From positions 205,501 to 269,500 of the forward strand of contig OU612070.1 of NCBI GenBank assembly GCA_914767715.1: a stretch of DNA of 64,000 nt, written 5' to 3'. The DNA is from Membranipora membranacea. Its lineage: Eukaryota > Bryozoa > Gymnolaemata > Cheilostomatida > Membraniporidae. The notes beneath the pieces are model-generated. The model made no database searches. It worked only from the letters and a program-made list of their open reading frames with translations, and was not told the origin of the DNA. The position numbers were made by a program, and so were the translations under genes. Shown here piece after piece: positions 52,264 to 64,000 of the stretch; position 1 is the first letter of the stretch, and each line of letters opens with the position of its first letter.

Positions 52264-55200
52264 GTGTGCTCACCAGTTTTTCACGCTCTGTCCGTAAGCA
52301 TGGAGGCTGACAAGGTTTGGTTCTCTTTTTTTTATCTCCCTTTTTACTTGATTATTGCAGTAACGAGGCGTATAACTCAACCACATGTAGATCTTAATTG
52401 AGACCTTTCATTGAGCAATCAGGTTTGAGCATACCTGCGTTAGTCATAGTTTCAGAGTGCTCATCTCATGAGCTTTAAAATAGAATGTGCACACCTCTCA
52501 GCCAGTTAGACAGTTGATATTAAGTACCTTGAGTTGATACAGATTATTACTCGCCGGCTGTCTTACTCTATTTGTAGCTCCTATGGATACTTCTGTTGTT
52601 GACATGTCACTCATGCTGGGGATTAATAAATAAGGCACAGGAGATGGAGATCCGTCATGAGATTCGCGTCCTGCTGGCCGAGGGTGCAGGAGATGGTCAT
52701 CCTCTGATGGCCGGTTGTGCTCGCCTTCTCTTTCATGATGCTGTTGGTGGAGGTACTAATGGCTGTATTAATCTGGATATCGACGACAATCGAGGTCAGT
52801 TTGTAATCACATTAGTATGTACATCAGTCAGAACCATTCCTGCAGAGATCGTTCTGCTCATTATATTATAATATTATGTTTTGTGTATCTATTGTTGAGA
52901 GAAGTTGGACCCCGAGACTTTCACCCAGAGATAAAGTTTAATGACAAGAAGATAAAATTAGAAACTATGAAAAGATCAGAGGAAGAGGAGAAAAAAAACA
53001 TTTGGCTAAAAAGTGAGTTAGGTTTAGAAAGGAGAAATTAGGTTAAGTCTGCCATAAAATGGGACTCTGTCACTAAATTAGGTTAAGTCTGCCATAAAAT
53101 GGGACTCTGTCACTAAATTAGGTTAATGTCTGCCATAAAATGGGACTCTGTCACTTAATTAGGTTAAGTCTGCCATAAAATGGGACTCTGCCATAAAATG
53201 GGACTTTGTCACTAAATTAGGTTATGTCTGCCATAAAATGGGACTCTGCCATAAAATGGGACTCTGTCACTAAATTAGGTTGTCTGCCATAAAATGGGAC
53301 TCTGTCACTAAATTAGGTTAAGTCTGCCATAAAATGGGACTCTGTCACTAAATTAGGTTAAGTCTGCCATAAAATGGGACTCTGTCACTAAATTAGGTTA
53401 AGTCTGCCATAAAATGGGACTCTGTCACTAAATTAGGTTAAGTCTGCCATAAAATGGGACTCTGTCACTAAATTAGGTTAAGTCTGCCATAAAATGGGAC
53501 TCTGTCACTAAATTAGGTTAAGTCTGCCATAAAATGGGACTCTGCCATAAAATGGGACTCTGTCACTAAATTAGGTTATGTCTGCCATAAAATGGGACTC
53601 TGTCACTAAATTAAAAATACTGTCAGGAAAAGATGCTGCTCTTGCAAAACAGAATTTAAACCGGTATGCATTGCATTGGATAGCATAATTATGTCATTCA
53701 TACAATGCACTTTGTTTGGTTCAACGATCTTAGATGTATCGAAGATTTGTAATATATAAAATACATTGAATACCTTTTCACACCAATATAAAAAAAACTT
53801 GATGTTGGTACATAAAAATTAACATAATGTATAGTAGGCAGTCCCACCATTTTAATCTGAAGATGGCGGCATATTCTCTGAGTCAACCTCTCTGTGATCT
53901 ATTCAACAGCTGCATCAAGCTGGGTGAGTTTCCACTAATATGGAAAACTGCTATTATAAAACCAATTCCTAAATCAAACACTGCCAACGTAGCCAAGGAT
54001 TATCGACCCGTGGCCCTTACGTCTATCGTGGCTAAAACATTTGAGGGGGTCAGCAAACCTATGATATCTGGATGTATGACTGACGAGTCCCAGTTCGCCT
54101 ACAGAGAGCGCAGGTTTACAGAGGATGCACTAGAGATGTTACTTGATATAGTTACTAAACATCTTGACTCCAAAACTATGTACGCTGCTTGTTTGTTGAT
54201 TTTACGAGTGCTTTTAACACCATTAGCCCCAACACGCTGATAGGCCAACTCGTAAATTCCCCCTTACACGGCAACATCATCAACCTTATATACATCTTCC
54301 TGATAGATAGGAGACAAAAAGTGGAAGTTAAAGGTCAATTCTCTGCTGTCAAAACAACATCCACTGGCAGTCCACAGGGGTGCGTCTGGAGCCCACTGCT
54401 ATTCTCCATATATGTCCAGAAATGCCTTTACCACCATATGGTAACTACCACCTGATTAAATATGCAGATGACACTATCCTATTAGAGCTCTGCACACCTA
54501 AGACACCATCAACACTGGACTCAGCTGCGGAATTCCTCACTGACTGGTTTTGTGCCAATGACCTCATACTAAATGTCACCAAAACAAAGGAAATGATTAT
54601 TAGTAACAAACGTGATAATCCAAGCTGTGATAACATCATGTACTGAGGTTGAACGAGTAGATCAATTTGTATATCTTGGCACTTCTATTGACTCAAAGCT
54701 CACTTTTAAAGATCATACCCAGTCTGTCGTTAGGAAAGCTAGAAAATGGCTTTTTATTATGAAACATCTATCATTCCTCAAAGTGCCTAAACCAATCAGA
54801 TTGAGATGCTATGTCACGTTCATTGAGTGCGTTTTTATTTACCATCTGTGCACTGTTTTTGGTCATATGTCCAAATCATGTCGAGGATTTATTGACAATG
54901 TGATCTCCACAGCAGGATATCTAGCAGGATGCAGATTCTCCAACATATCTGATGTTTATGAACGTTGTTTTCACAATAAGTGCCTTAGAATGTACGCCAC
55001 TGAGAATGACCCTCTTTTTGAGCAAGATAAGCTACCTTCAGGGCGCTACCGTGCCTTGAAGTGTAGAGTTGATATTCGTAAGAACTGTTTTAGAGCACAA
55101 TGCATCAAATTTTTAAATAAAGCATTTTTCTGAGTATCATTTTATAACGGTACAACACTGCAACATTTTTGTATTATACAGTGTTATAATATTTTTATTA

Positions 55201-58200
55201 TGAGCTCAACAGACGCTTATATTTCTCAACCACTTGGCAGAGACAGAATAAATTATCCTATCCTATATCCATATCCTATCCTCCTTGATTCAGAAGACCT
55301 TTCAAGAGAAGTTCGTAATGGGCAGGTCTCAAATCCACAAAAGTCAAACACTGCAAATGTGGCCAAGGACTATCGACCGATAGCCCTTACATCAGTCCTC
55401 TCTAAGACCTTTGAGCGAGTCACGAAGCCACTACTTACCAAATGTTTGACAGATGACAGTCAATTTGCCTACAGAGAGCATCGCTCAACAGAAGATGCAC
55501 TCACTGTCCTCTTAGATACGGTTACGGAGCACCTCGATGCAAATTCTAAGAACTATACACGCTGCCACTTTGTGGACTTTACTAGCGCTTTTAATACCAT
55601 AAGCCCTACACTTCTCGTAGACAAGCTGAAGTCCGCATCAATACACAACAACATGCTGAACCTGATACATAGCTTCCTGGTGAATCGTAAGCAGTGGGTG
55701 GCTACGAAAGAAGCCAAATCTCTCGTTAAGACATCTTCAACAGGCTCGCCCCAGGGCTGTGTATGGAGCCCAATCCTGTTCTCAATTTATGTACAGGATA
55801 TGCCGGTACCATCGATGGGTAACTATCACCTTATCAAATATGCAGATGATACAATCTTACTAGAGCTATGCTATCCTAATGTACCATCTACATTACCTGC
55901 TGCAGCAGAATGTCTAACCAGCCGGTTCAGCTCGCAAGATCTGCTCCTCAATGTCTCTAAGACTAAAGAACTCATATTTACCAACATGAGAGACAACCGT
56001 GCATGTGATCACCTGGTAATCAATGGCACAGTAGTTGAGCAGGTCGAGTCCTTTGTATATTTAGGTACCACTGTTGACCACAAGTTTAGCTTTAAGGCAC
56101 ATTCTGAGGCAGTACTCAAGAAAGCTTGTAAGCGCCTGTTTATTATGAAGAAGTTGTCCTCTCTTGGTATTTCTAAACCAATCAGAATGCGATGTTACTA
56201 TACTTTCATTGAATGTGTTTTTATTTATCATCTATGTACATTATTTGGCCATATATCCAAAACATGTCGCAACTCCATTAATGATGTTATATCAACCGCT
56301 AGCTTTTTAGCTGACTGTGAAGTCCCATCTCTGAGCGAGGTTTTTACCAGAGTTTTTAAGAACCGTTGTCTTCGTATGTATGCAACAGACAATGAGCCAA
56401 TATTCAGACCTGGGTCCAAGTCATGGTAAGTCAAGTCATCGTCAAGTCAAAGTCACGACTTGACTTGACTTAACAAAATTATGACTTGACTTGACTTGAC
56501 TTGATGTCGAAAACAAATAGACAACACTTGACTTGACGAAAAATTGACTTTGACTTGACTTGACTTGACTTGGGAGTTGTCCTGACTTTGGTCAAGTCAA
56601 CATAAGTCAATGTGTGAATTTTTATAACATAATGTAGAAAGAGATATAGGAAGGATAATCATAACTGAGAACCCCAACTCTGAAACCCCAACTCCGAAAG
56701 CTTGAATTCACTAAACCGAACGATATTATTCGAGTCACATGCATAATGAGTCATGGAGGCTAGTAGCCACTGCCATCGACAAACCTCTCATGACCTTAGA
56801 GACATTACAAACAGGCAGATGCAAAAACCTTTTCAGAGAGAACGTTTTATCCGTCCTTAACAAATAGTGATCAATCTTAGTCTGTGTTTATTTATTTATC
56901 CTCCACCAGCTCATCTTTTTACAGCATGAAACATTTCATTTGTCATCATTGACACAATAAAGGTACATATATACAATGAAGTAACAATGCTGAATTGCGT
57001 ACACATCCATACCTTCTTTCGTTTGTGGGGAGGGGAGCAAATCCCGATTAGTAGAGCAACTCCTGACCTAACTAACTCCTCCACGATTTGGAGTCACCGG
57101 GGATTGAAATAAATTCCGAGTTGATTTTCACGGTTAATGAGCGTGACTTTGTCATGACTTGTAAGTCACCCATCCTTGACTTGACTTACAAAAATCATGA
57201 CTTGACTTGACTTGACTTGATGGCGAAAAAAATAGACACCAATTGACATGACTTGACTTGGTGTAAATGTGACTTGACTTGACTTAGCATCGACAATGAC
57301 TTGACTTGACTTGACTTGCGATGACTTGGACCCAGGTCTGCCAATATTAGCCCTAGCTACGCTTCCATCAGGGCGCTACTGTTATATCAAATGTAGGATA
57401 GAGCTACGGAGACAATGCTTTAGAGCACAATGTGTGAAATTTTTAAACTCCGTTTTCTTCAAAAGATAATATTTTTATAATGTGTAGACTCATATATCAC
57501 TAGTAACTTTTTAGCTCTACAAAACCAATATTTCTTAACCATAACGGCAGAAACAGAATATAGTATATATATATATATATATATAAAAAAGTTTCTCAGT
57601 AAGTACAAAATTCTTACTGCGCTGTAGCGGTCAATACCATCTGGGACAGGGCGGGGTACGATCTCACAGTTGGGCTGGCTGGTGTGGTGGGCTCTTCTTG
57701 ATGTTTTTGTAATAAGTTGGAGGGTTGGCCGCTACTCTAGTCACAGACTATCTGGCTGTTTTCTATTTATCTACTTTACATTTCCCTTCACTTCTTAGTT
57801 TATAAATTTTCTTCATAGCTGAATGCATAAAAAATCATAACATTTATTAGTCTATTAGTTTATTACTCTGTTCTGCTCATCTCATTCCGAATATTCTTAT
57901 CCAGGTTTAGAAAACTACATATCACAGCTGGAAAAAATAGATCGAAGTAGGTGGGGCATCAGTAAAGCGGATCTGTGGGTTCTGTGTGCTTTTGAGTCGA
58001 TTCATCTCGGGGCTATTCTGACTCGTGAGTTCAACAATACTGCTTCTACGGTACCACCTTACAACACTTCAAAAGTCTTACTGGAACCTCAACTCCCAAT
58101 ATAATATAACCACTTGTTGTCGATGATAGGGTGTGCCCTATGCCCATTGTCTTTGGAAGTGTGTAGCATGCATATAATATATATAATTGATATAATGTAT

Positions 58201-60149
58201 CTAAATAGCTATTGGTTATGATTTAAAACATGTAGGTGTGTGATTGGTTCTTTTTTAGCCCCAGACAAAGTGACGAGGGTGAAAGCAATGCCACATAACC
58301 TCATATTCCAACAGGGTCGTAAAGATCATCCAGAACCTTGTCCTTTGAATGAACTACCCGGACCTAATATTGATCCTGTACCTTTCATTATGGAGAAGTT
58401 TCCTGGATTTACTATAGAAGATTCTGTGGCCTTGATGGGTACGCTACACAAGAATAACTTACGTGTACCAGTCCAATTAATTACATTACAACATGAGGTA
58501 CAATAACACTATATATACTTAGAACAAGTTTAATCCAATTGCCTGCATTCCTGTTGCTCCCCGTTCACTGGTCTCGCGGCGTGATCAGTGGATCGGGAGC
58601 AACTAGGAATGCAGGCAAATGGACCAAACTTGGTCTAATATATACTATTCACTATATAATACCATCATGTTTGTGAGGCCCTAAGGAACACAAAGTTCTT
58701 GCTTTTAATGATATTTGAGGCGGTTGCCATTCAAAGTTGTATCACCGAGTTTATTATTATAATTTGTATTGTTATTCCTGCAGGAGCTCATACTCTGGGA
58801 AAAGCTCACCTGGTAGCGTCTGGTTATAATAATAAGTGGGTAGAGTTTCCTGATTGGTGTGATAATGAGTACTATAAGGATATGATAGATCGTAGTAAGA
58901 AGTGGAAACAGGTGCCCAGATTCAGCCCTATAGATGGATCTCTTCTGTAAGTTTATTTCTGTCTCCCTAGCAGATAATCCTATGTCTGTCTGTCTATAAC
59001 TTTGGCAACTATTGGTAGTTTTATTTGTCTTTGTTCCTCAATGCTTGGTTATAAGTCTGCCAAACTTGTTGCTTTTTGCTGTTCATCAATTGCACAATTA
59101 TTTCCTAATTTAGACCAGTTTTGTCCGTAGCGCTGATCTGTTATGATGAGATGCTGCTTCCATGACTCAGCTTCAGTAAACCACTCACTCTAAGCAGCAC
59201 TACAGTTGTGTATCTTTGGTCAAGCTTTAAAATGTGGGTTAAAATGGCAAGTTTTTGCCTCTGTCGGAACACGGAACACCATATTCGGCGCCAAGTTGCT
59301 CTCAGTTTGCAGGCAGGGCGGAGCACACCTGGGGCGTCAATTGAGCCCAGTAGTCAGTAGACTACAGCAGGATTCGAACCCGAGACCTGCAACGCTTGCG
59401 CGTTAGAGTGCAGGCGCCCTAACCAACTGAGCTTTGAGACGATTCATAGTTTGGATTATATATTGCCATGTGTGGTTCAGTAATAAAAAACAAGCAACAT
59501 TTAAAGTCTGTTACTGATTTAATTTTAGACATCAGTGGGTACTGGCGGACACAGATTCGCGTCTCATGTTACACTGTGATATGGCTATGTGGATGGAGGT
59601 ACTAGTGCCTGAGAATGTAAGTATCTCACTCAAACATGGCCACAGCCACAGATTAAACCGTTAAATGCAAACAATTTGTGCTAGGTGGCTGCATCAATTT
59701 CTATGTGATTTTCATATTTGTGAGGGTCATACCTAATAATCAAATAAACTCTCAGTCTGTGAGATCGCTGCCTACTTCTGTGATTTTCCGCTGCTTACTT
59801 CTGTGAGGTTCCGCAGCTCTGCGGCATTATTACACTATCTCTCAGGTACAAGCCATGTTTATTTTGTGATTTTTTGAGGAGATTAAATGCTTACTTTTAC
59901 GCAGTCATGTTGTAGGTTATTCATGTATTTACTGCTCTTATTCTCAGTGTGAGTCTTATATCATTGTAGACTTCATCGTCAATGTGTGGGTACCCTGGTA
60001 CTTCACCATACGACTGTGGTAGAGGTCCATATGTTGACTTAGTAGAGAAGTTTGCAGCTAATAATAGCCTGTGGCTTGATGCCTTCTGTGATGCGGTGAT
60101 GAAGCTTGTCGCTCTTGGGCATGAAAATCTACAGCCTGTTCTACCATAG
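52264..60149 (+). CDS. Plant-type (non-animal) haem peroxidase domain (7 exons, stop included)
   Basis: Exons 52264-52314, 52641-52794, 57905-58024, 58259-58438, 58784-58946, 59529-59616 and 59970-60149 join in phase. From 52641 to the stop is 885 nt, 294 aa, the usual size of the domain. Distal haem site: ARLLFHDA, with catalytic Arg and His four residues apart as in ascorbate and horseradish peroxidase. NRGLENYISQLEK and WGISKADLWVLCAFESI match the following helices. The proximal site is ALMGAHTLGKAH, the His that ligates haem iron. The C-terminal half has WVLADTDSRLMLHCDMAMW and ends LWLDAFCDAVMKLVALG. Animals normally use an unrelated peroxidase family; plant-type members are scattered in invertebrates. 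The 51-nt first exon (with a GTTTGG donor or an internal GTAAGC at 52294) is the least certain. It probably continues the trefoil exons 46766-49601. Confidence 0.85.
53034..53612. repeat. 40-bp minisatellite, about 14 copies
   Basis: Unit CTGTCACTAAATTAGGTTAA + GTCTGCCATAAAATGGGACT, with occasional internal duplication of the CCATAAAATGGGACTCTG half. It lies in the long peroxidase intron. Confidence 0.95.
53860..55270 (+). mobile_element. CR1/L2-like non-LTR retrotransposon, copy 1 (5' truncated, frameshifted)
   Basis: Reverse transcriptase remnant starting at the segment SQPLCDLFNSCIKLGEFP. It then shows AKDYRPVALTSIVAKTFE, FVDFTSAFNTISP, GSPQGCVWSPLLFSIY, IKYADDTILLEL (the catalytic YADD box) and the C-terminal LPSGRYRALKCRVDIRKNCF. 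Frame changes near 54185, 54420 and 54640 show it is dead. The stop is at 55131-55133. A short 3' UTR ends near GGCAGAGACAGAATAAATTA followed by TATCC repeats, the kind of simple-repeat 3' tail seen in CR1/L2 elements. No endonuclease domain is present. Confidence 0.85.
55335..57565 (+). mobile_element. CR1/L2-like non-LTR retrotransposon, copy 2 (5' truncated, interrupted by a hAT MITE)
   Basis: Reverse transcriptase open from about 55337 (SNTANVAKDYRPIALTSVLS) through FVDFTSAFNTISPTLL, GSPQGCVWSPILFSIYVQDM, IKYADDTILLELCYP and FVYLGTTVDHKFSF. It is interrupted at 56405-57340 and then resumes in frame at LPSGRYCYIKCRIELRRQ with a stop at 57467-57469. The 3' UTR matches copy 1 (GGCAGAAACAGAATA) and ends in a TA-repeat tail (57563-57586 region). 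Apart from 5' truncation and the insertion the frame is intact, so it is younger than copy 1. Confidence 0.88.
56405..57340. mobile_element. hAT-type MITE (936 bp)
   Basis: Perfect 20-bp terminal inverted repeats CAGACCTGGGTCCAAGTCAT and an 8-bp target duplication CCAATATT (56397-56404 and 57341-57348). Subterminal regions are packed with the ACTTG/CAAGT pentamer in both orientations. There is no transposase. 8-bp duplications and CA...TG ends are diagnostic of the hAT superfamily. Confidence 0.92.
58521..58636. repeat. Small hairpin MITE in a peroxidase intron
   Basis: The arms AGAACAAGTTTAATCCAATT and GCCTGCATTCCTGTTGCTCC pair with GGAGCAACTAGGAATGCAGG and CAAATGGACCAAACTTGGTCT around a GC-rich loop that itself contains CACTG/CAGTG. 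Confidence 0.65.
59281..59434 (-). repeat. tRNA-derived SINE
   Basis: Second good copy of the element at 24886-25048: AGCTCAGTTGGTTAGGGCGC A box and GGGTTCGAATCCTGC B box on the minus strand, with the same body ending GGCGCCGAATA. It lies in the intron between peroxidase exons 58784-58946 and 59529-59616. Confidence 0.75.
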
Positions 60150-60273
60150 CAAGCTTGAGCTTTGGCCCTATTATTGAGCTAATGACAAACTAAATGTATT
60201 TATGATAATTTTTTGCCTTGGCACATTCTTGTAATCATTGGTAGGTTTAAAATGTCGTTTTTCAGAATCTAGA

Positions 60274-60279
60274 AATAAA
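60274..60279 (+). terminator. Poly(A) signal for the peroxidase gene
   Basis: AATAAA 125 bases after the peroxidase TAG. Confidence 0.5.
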
Positions 60280-61185
60280 ACAATACCTGACAACAATTGG
60301 TATACATATAACAACTAGAAACTATTTTCTTAGTTATACTCAAGGCATAAAGGTTTCGCCATTTCACAAAAAAACTCAATAAATAAAGCATTTATAAATA
60401 TTGTTTTCATACAATTTCATTTTCTATCATTTTAACACGTGAAAACAACAATTTTTGCAAGGGCGTTAAATTCAATCTGTAAAGAAAAGTTCCTATCCTG
60501 CTAGGTAGGCCTGGGATATCACTAAGCAAAAGCAATCAGGGTCTATTTCACCACCATCACAGTCCTCATTGTCTTCATGACCTGTTGCTAGATTTATCTA
60601 AAGTCAAGCCATCCCTGATGAGCAAGTAGCCTGTCCTGGCAATCTTTGATGTGGGAGGTATATCCCATTCCCATTGCTTTGATCTAATCAGGGAGGGTGA
60701 TCTAATGAGAACGCAGTTAGGTGCAGTATCAGAGATTTTTCAGCTTTTCTACGTTCTAAAATCGTGTTTGTAGATCGTAGATTTGTGGATGGTCGGAAAC
60801 GTAGAAATTACAGAAATTTTTGTAGAATAACACATATGAATTGTTTCAATGAAGGGTCGTCCCCTCACAATATCGGGTAGATAACTTCTTAATAACACTA
60901 ATCAAGTTGTATAAACAATTCGGGAAGACAACTCGGTTTTCTTTATAGTTATCTAACCTTAGAAATTTGACATTGATACTGGCAATAGGCAGTTAATGTC
61001 TATGTGTTAAAAAACTCTGCCCTTATTTTAGTCCCAATACTGTGGAATTGTTAGAAACGTAAAAAATCCATTATAGCATATATGAATTTGTTAGCAGCAA
61101 TCTAAGATTTTGTCGAAAATGATTATCACCTTCACTTCAGAGAGTGATTGAAAAATTGACTGCATTATTCTGGAAGCGCGACAAC

Positions 61186-62080
61186 TTGGCCTGAGCCAAA
61201 CTTGGCCCGAGAGAAACTTGGCCTGAGCCAAACTTGGCCCGAGCCAAACTTGGCCCGAGCCAAACTTGGCCCGAGCCAAACTTGGCCCGAGCCAAACTTG
61301 GCCCGAGCCAAACTTGGCCCGAGCCAAACTTGGCCCGAGCCAAACTTGGCCCGAGCCAAACTTGGCCCGAGCCAAATTTGGCCCGAGCCAAACTTGGCCC
61401 GAGCCAAACTTGGCCCCAAATATATAACTTGGCCCCATGCAATGAAACTTGGCCCCAATTAGTAAAGCTTGGCCCCCAATTAGTAAAACTTGGCCCCATG
61501 CAATGAAACTTGGCCCCAATTAGTAAAACTTGGCCCCAAGTACTGAAACTTGGCCCCAATTAGTAAAACTTGGCCCCAAATATAAAACTTAGCCCGATGC
61601 AATGAAACCTGGCCCCAATGCAGTGAAACTTGGCCCCAATTAGTAAAACTTGGCCCCAAGTACTGAAACTTGGCCCCAATTAGTAAAACTTGGCCCCAAG
61701 TACTGTAACTTGGCCCAAATTGGTAAGACTTGGCCCCAAATATAAAACTTGGCCCCATGTACTGAAACTTGGCCCCAATTAGTAAAACTTGGCCCCAAAT
61801 ATAAAACTTGGCCCGATGCGATGAAACCTGGCCCAAATGCAGTGAAACCTGGCCCCAATTAGTAAAACTTGGCCCCAAGTACTGAAACTTGGCCCCAATT
61901 AGTAAAACTTGGCCCCAAATATAAAACTTGGCCCGATGCAATGAAACCTGGCCCCAATGCAGTGAAACTTGGCCCCAATTAGTAAAACTTAGCCCCATGC
62001 AATGAAACTTGACCCCAATCAGTAAAAATTAGCCCCAATTAGTAAAACTTTGGCCCAATAAATTAAACTTGGCCACATTC
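61186..62080. repeat. Satellite-like array, 16-bp then 20-bp units (AAACTTGGCCC core)
   Basis: 61186-61415 is about 14 near-perfect copies of a 16-bp unit (CTTGGCCCGAGCCAAA). 61416-62080 keeps the AAACTTGGCCCC core but with variable spacers (AATTAGTA, AAGTACTG, AAATATAA, ATGCAATG). Open frames on both strands here are repeat artefacts. Confidence 0.95.
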
Positions 62081-63505
62081 ATTAAAGTGTTTGTAAAGGA
62101 ACAGGTTTCTTGGTATCATTTTTGAGCTTAAAATCAGATTAAGACAGCTATCACACATGCATTTGCATAGAAAATTAGTCATCAGGGTTATTTGTTCTGG
62201 TAGGTTTGGGGGTTATAAGTTAACAACATTGAGTTGCCTACTCATGCACCGCCCAACTAGTCCAGGCGATTTGTGATGAGCCTGTTATTGGGGAAATACT
62301 GTAATATTAGTGACCATTGTGGTTAGATAACAACTTTTGCAAATAAATGACAAGTCACTCACAAGTCTGTCTGATGACATAAAAGTTCTAAAGAAAGTTC
62401 TATAATTTGTATACACACTATTTGATGAGTTGAGACCGCTAATCAAAACAACCTTTATATCTGTCATGAGCCCATGTCAAAGAAAAGATTAGAAGAACCA
62501 CTGTACATTACAATCAACGACTATGACTTTGACGCATTCCCTGTCTGCTGTTTTTCAAGCATGAAAATGAGTGATTTTCATTTTAGACAGATGTGCTTGT
62601 TTGCTCTGTTAAAATAAGATTATAATGGAGCAATTGATTCTTCCTGCTGACAAAGCCTTGCTTATTTCAGATTCACCCAAAAATGGTCCATGTTTGTACC
62701 AAATCTTGCAATTTACCCAACACTAGCCTCCCAAATCGGATCCATACTGACGAAATAACTAAAAAATCGACAAATTAATTTCCTAAGTGGCTGATGTGTG
62801 CAGTGGCATGTGACCTGCTGCACTCAGTCAGTAATATTGATAGTCTATGTTAAGATGTGCTGAGTATCTGTGATGCACACAGATGGACAAGATCTAATGA
62901 AAAAATAGAAAGTTTCTCCAGGTATCCCACTGCTAACACGATTACCAATACTCCTCTTTAGGAGGCAGTCAAATTCATTAACATTTTACATCACCCTGAA
63001 GTCCGAAACAACTAGATGACATATTTATTGAGTTGAATTTACTTTGTGACTTGTAATTTCTAGTTCTAGTAAAAAAACCTTGAGTGTTTAAACATGAGAA
63101 TATTTGCAAAAATTGTTGAAAAGATTGTCAAAACCCCAAATCACTCAGTATTAATCATTGCATGCTTTGGATTTCAACATCATCCTAATGCCTGAAATGT
63201 CGAGATTTACAAAGAATTTATTTTAGATTTCTGTGCAATTTGGGAATACATATTTTCAAGAAAAACACACAATCTACCTGTGTAAATTTTGTATCTTCCA
63301 TTGAAATTCTATTGAAAGCCGCTATTCATGAAGCTAATAATTGAAGCATATCACTGGTTTTCATGCGGGCTGAAGACGGAGTTTGATTGGAATGTCATAG
63401 CCACAATCTCATTTATTCATCATATTAATGTAAACAAAACCTTGAAATATGTAGCGATGTATTGATCTGCCTTTACATTGCCAATTTCTATCTCGAGCAG
63501 TAACC
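62081..63505. other. Intergenic, nothing recognised
   Basis: AT-rich; no open frame with a known domain and no clear repeat family. Confidence 0.4.
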
Positions 63506-63735
63506 ATGGTTAACAGAAAATGTTGTATCTGCCAAAGCACTGTGGGTTATTTCCAGTGGCCGAAATCATACAGATTTAAACTTGAGTGGTGTGACTACCT
63601 CAGAGATATTTTCCCTCTGATAATCACATGGACTCGACGTCGATTTGCTACAAATGCCTCCTAAATGATGTTCAATCTTGCTCTCACTAGAGCTGTTAAT
63701 CTCCCTGTAATTTTCATTCTCACTGTCGGATGAGC
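63506..63735 (+). pseudogene. Possible broken zinc-finger fragment
   Basis: ATG at 63506 opens 52 codons beginning MVNRKCCICQSTVGYFQWPK, with a Cys-x2-Cys and a WPK segment reminiscent of THAP-like or related fingers. A shift of one frame near 63616 continues as DNHMDSTSICYKCLLNDVQS, with a second Cys-x2-Cys, to a TAG. It may be a pseudogene, or an exon whose splice site I misplace. Confidence 0.25.
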
Positions 63736-64000
63736 TAGAGCTGTAATTTTTTAGATCGTTAGCTTTGTCATTGAATTATAAAATGTCATACACTATCCCA
63801 TTTTACCAGCTAAACCGCATTGGACAGATAAATAATGCCTTGTATTCACTCATTCATTCAATAGATAAATTCTGTGTGTTTTGATATCACATGCAGAATA
63901 TCAAAACCACTGTGTCATAACAATACGCCTTAGTTCAAAGTACTGTATATTCCCATTATAATCTGAGGTACTAAAAAGGTACTATTTTCAACAAGTGATC

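Noticed and set aside
61091-61998. Several long open frames (up to 172 codons) in all frames
   Set aside because: They are translations of the AAACTTGGCCC array, present in every frame of both strands.

Overview
The window is nuclear DNA from an invertebrate animal. The genes are split by GT-AG introns. Single-copy neurexin, HIF prolyl hydroxylase and mitochondrial assembly genes point to a metazoan. AT-rich introns, abundant minisatellites, short foldback elements, tRNA-derived SINEs and a CR1/L2-like retroelement fit a non-model invertebrate. A spiralian such as a mollusc, bryozoan or brachiopod is my guess, with low confidence. Gene models were built by hand from homology, splice consensus and phase bookkeeping; no alignment was run.

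Layout, left to right. 127-564 is a foldback repeat. 1235-2806 (+) is NDUFAF6 in 3 exons. 3576-28601 (-) is a complete alpha-type neurexin: 24 constitutive coding exons, 4215 nt, 1404 aa, with the canonical order signal peptide, LNS1-EGF1-LNS2-LNS3-EGF2-LNS4-LNS5-EGF3-LNS6, stalk, membrane segment and PDZ-ligand tail. It also has an apparent internal first exon with its own signal peptide (22627-22687), a 27-nt microexon at the position of vertebrate splice site 2, and a possible 42-nt cassette at splice site 4. 30342-30919 (-) is a GLRX5-like monothiol glutaredoxin in 2 exons. 31-35 kb is gene-free and rich in inverted repeats, including a perfect 137-bp-arm palindrome. 35806-39289 (-) is an EGLN/PHD HIF prolyl hydroxylase in 6 exons with a MYND finger. 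39.3-46.7 kb has no gene I can support. 46766-60149 (+) holds phase-compatible exons for a beta-trefoil-like region followed by a complete plant-type (non-animal) haem peroxidase domain. Its 5.1-kb intron contains two CR1/L2-like reverse transcriptase copies, one of them split by a hAT-type MITE with 8-bp target duplication. 60.2-64 kb is intergenic, with a 16-bp-unit satellite-like array and a possible broken zinc-finger fragment at the end.

The genes are functionally unrelated neighbours: mitochondrial complex I assembly, synaptic adhesion, Fe-S cluster biogenesis, oxygen sensing and haem peroxidase. They do not form an operon. The most unusual features are the trefoil-peroxidase combination, the alternative-isoform architecture of neurexin, and minisatellites with 38-41 bp units that in several cases begin exactly at, or contain, a working splice site.
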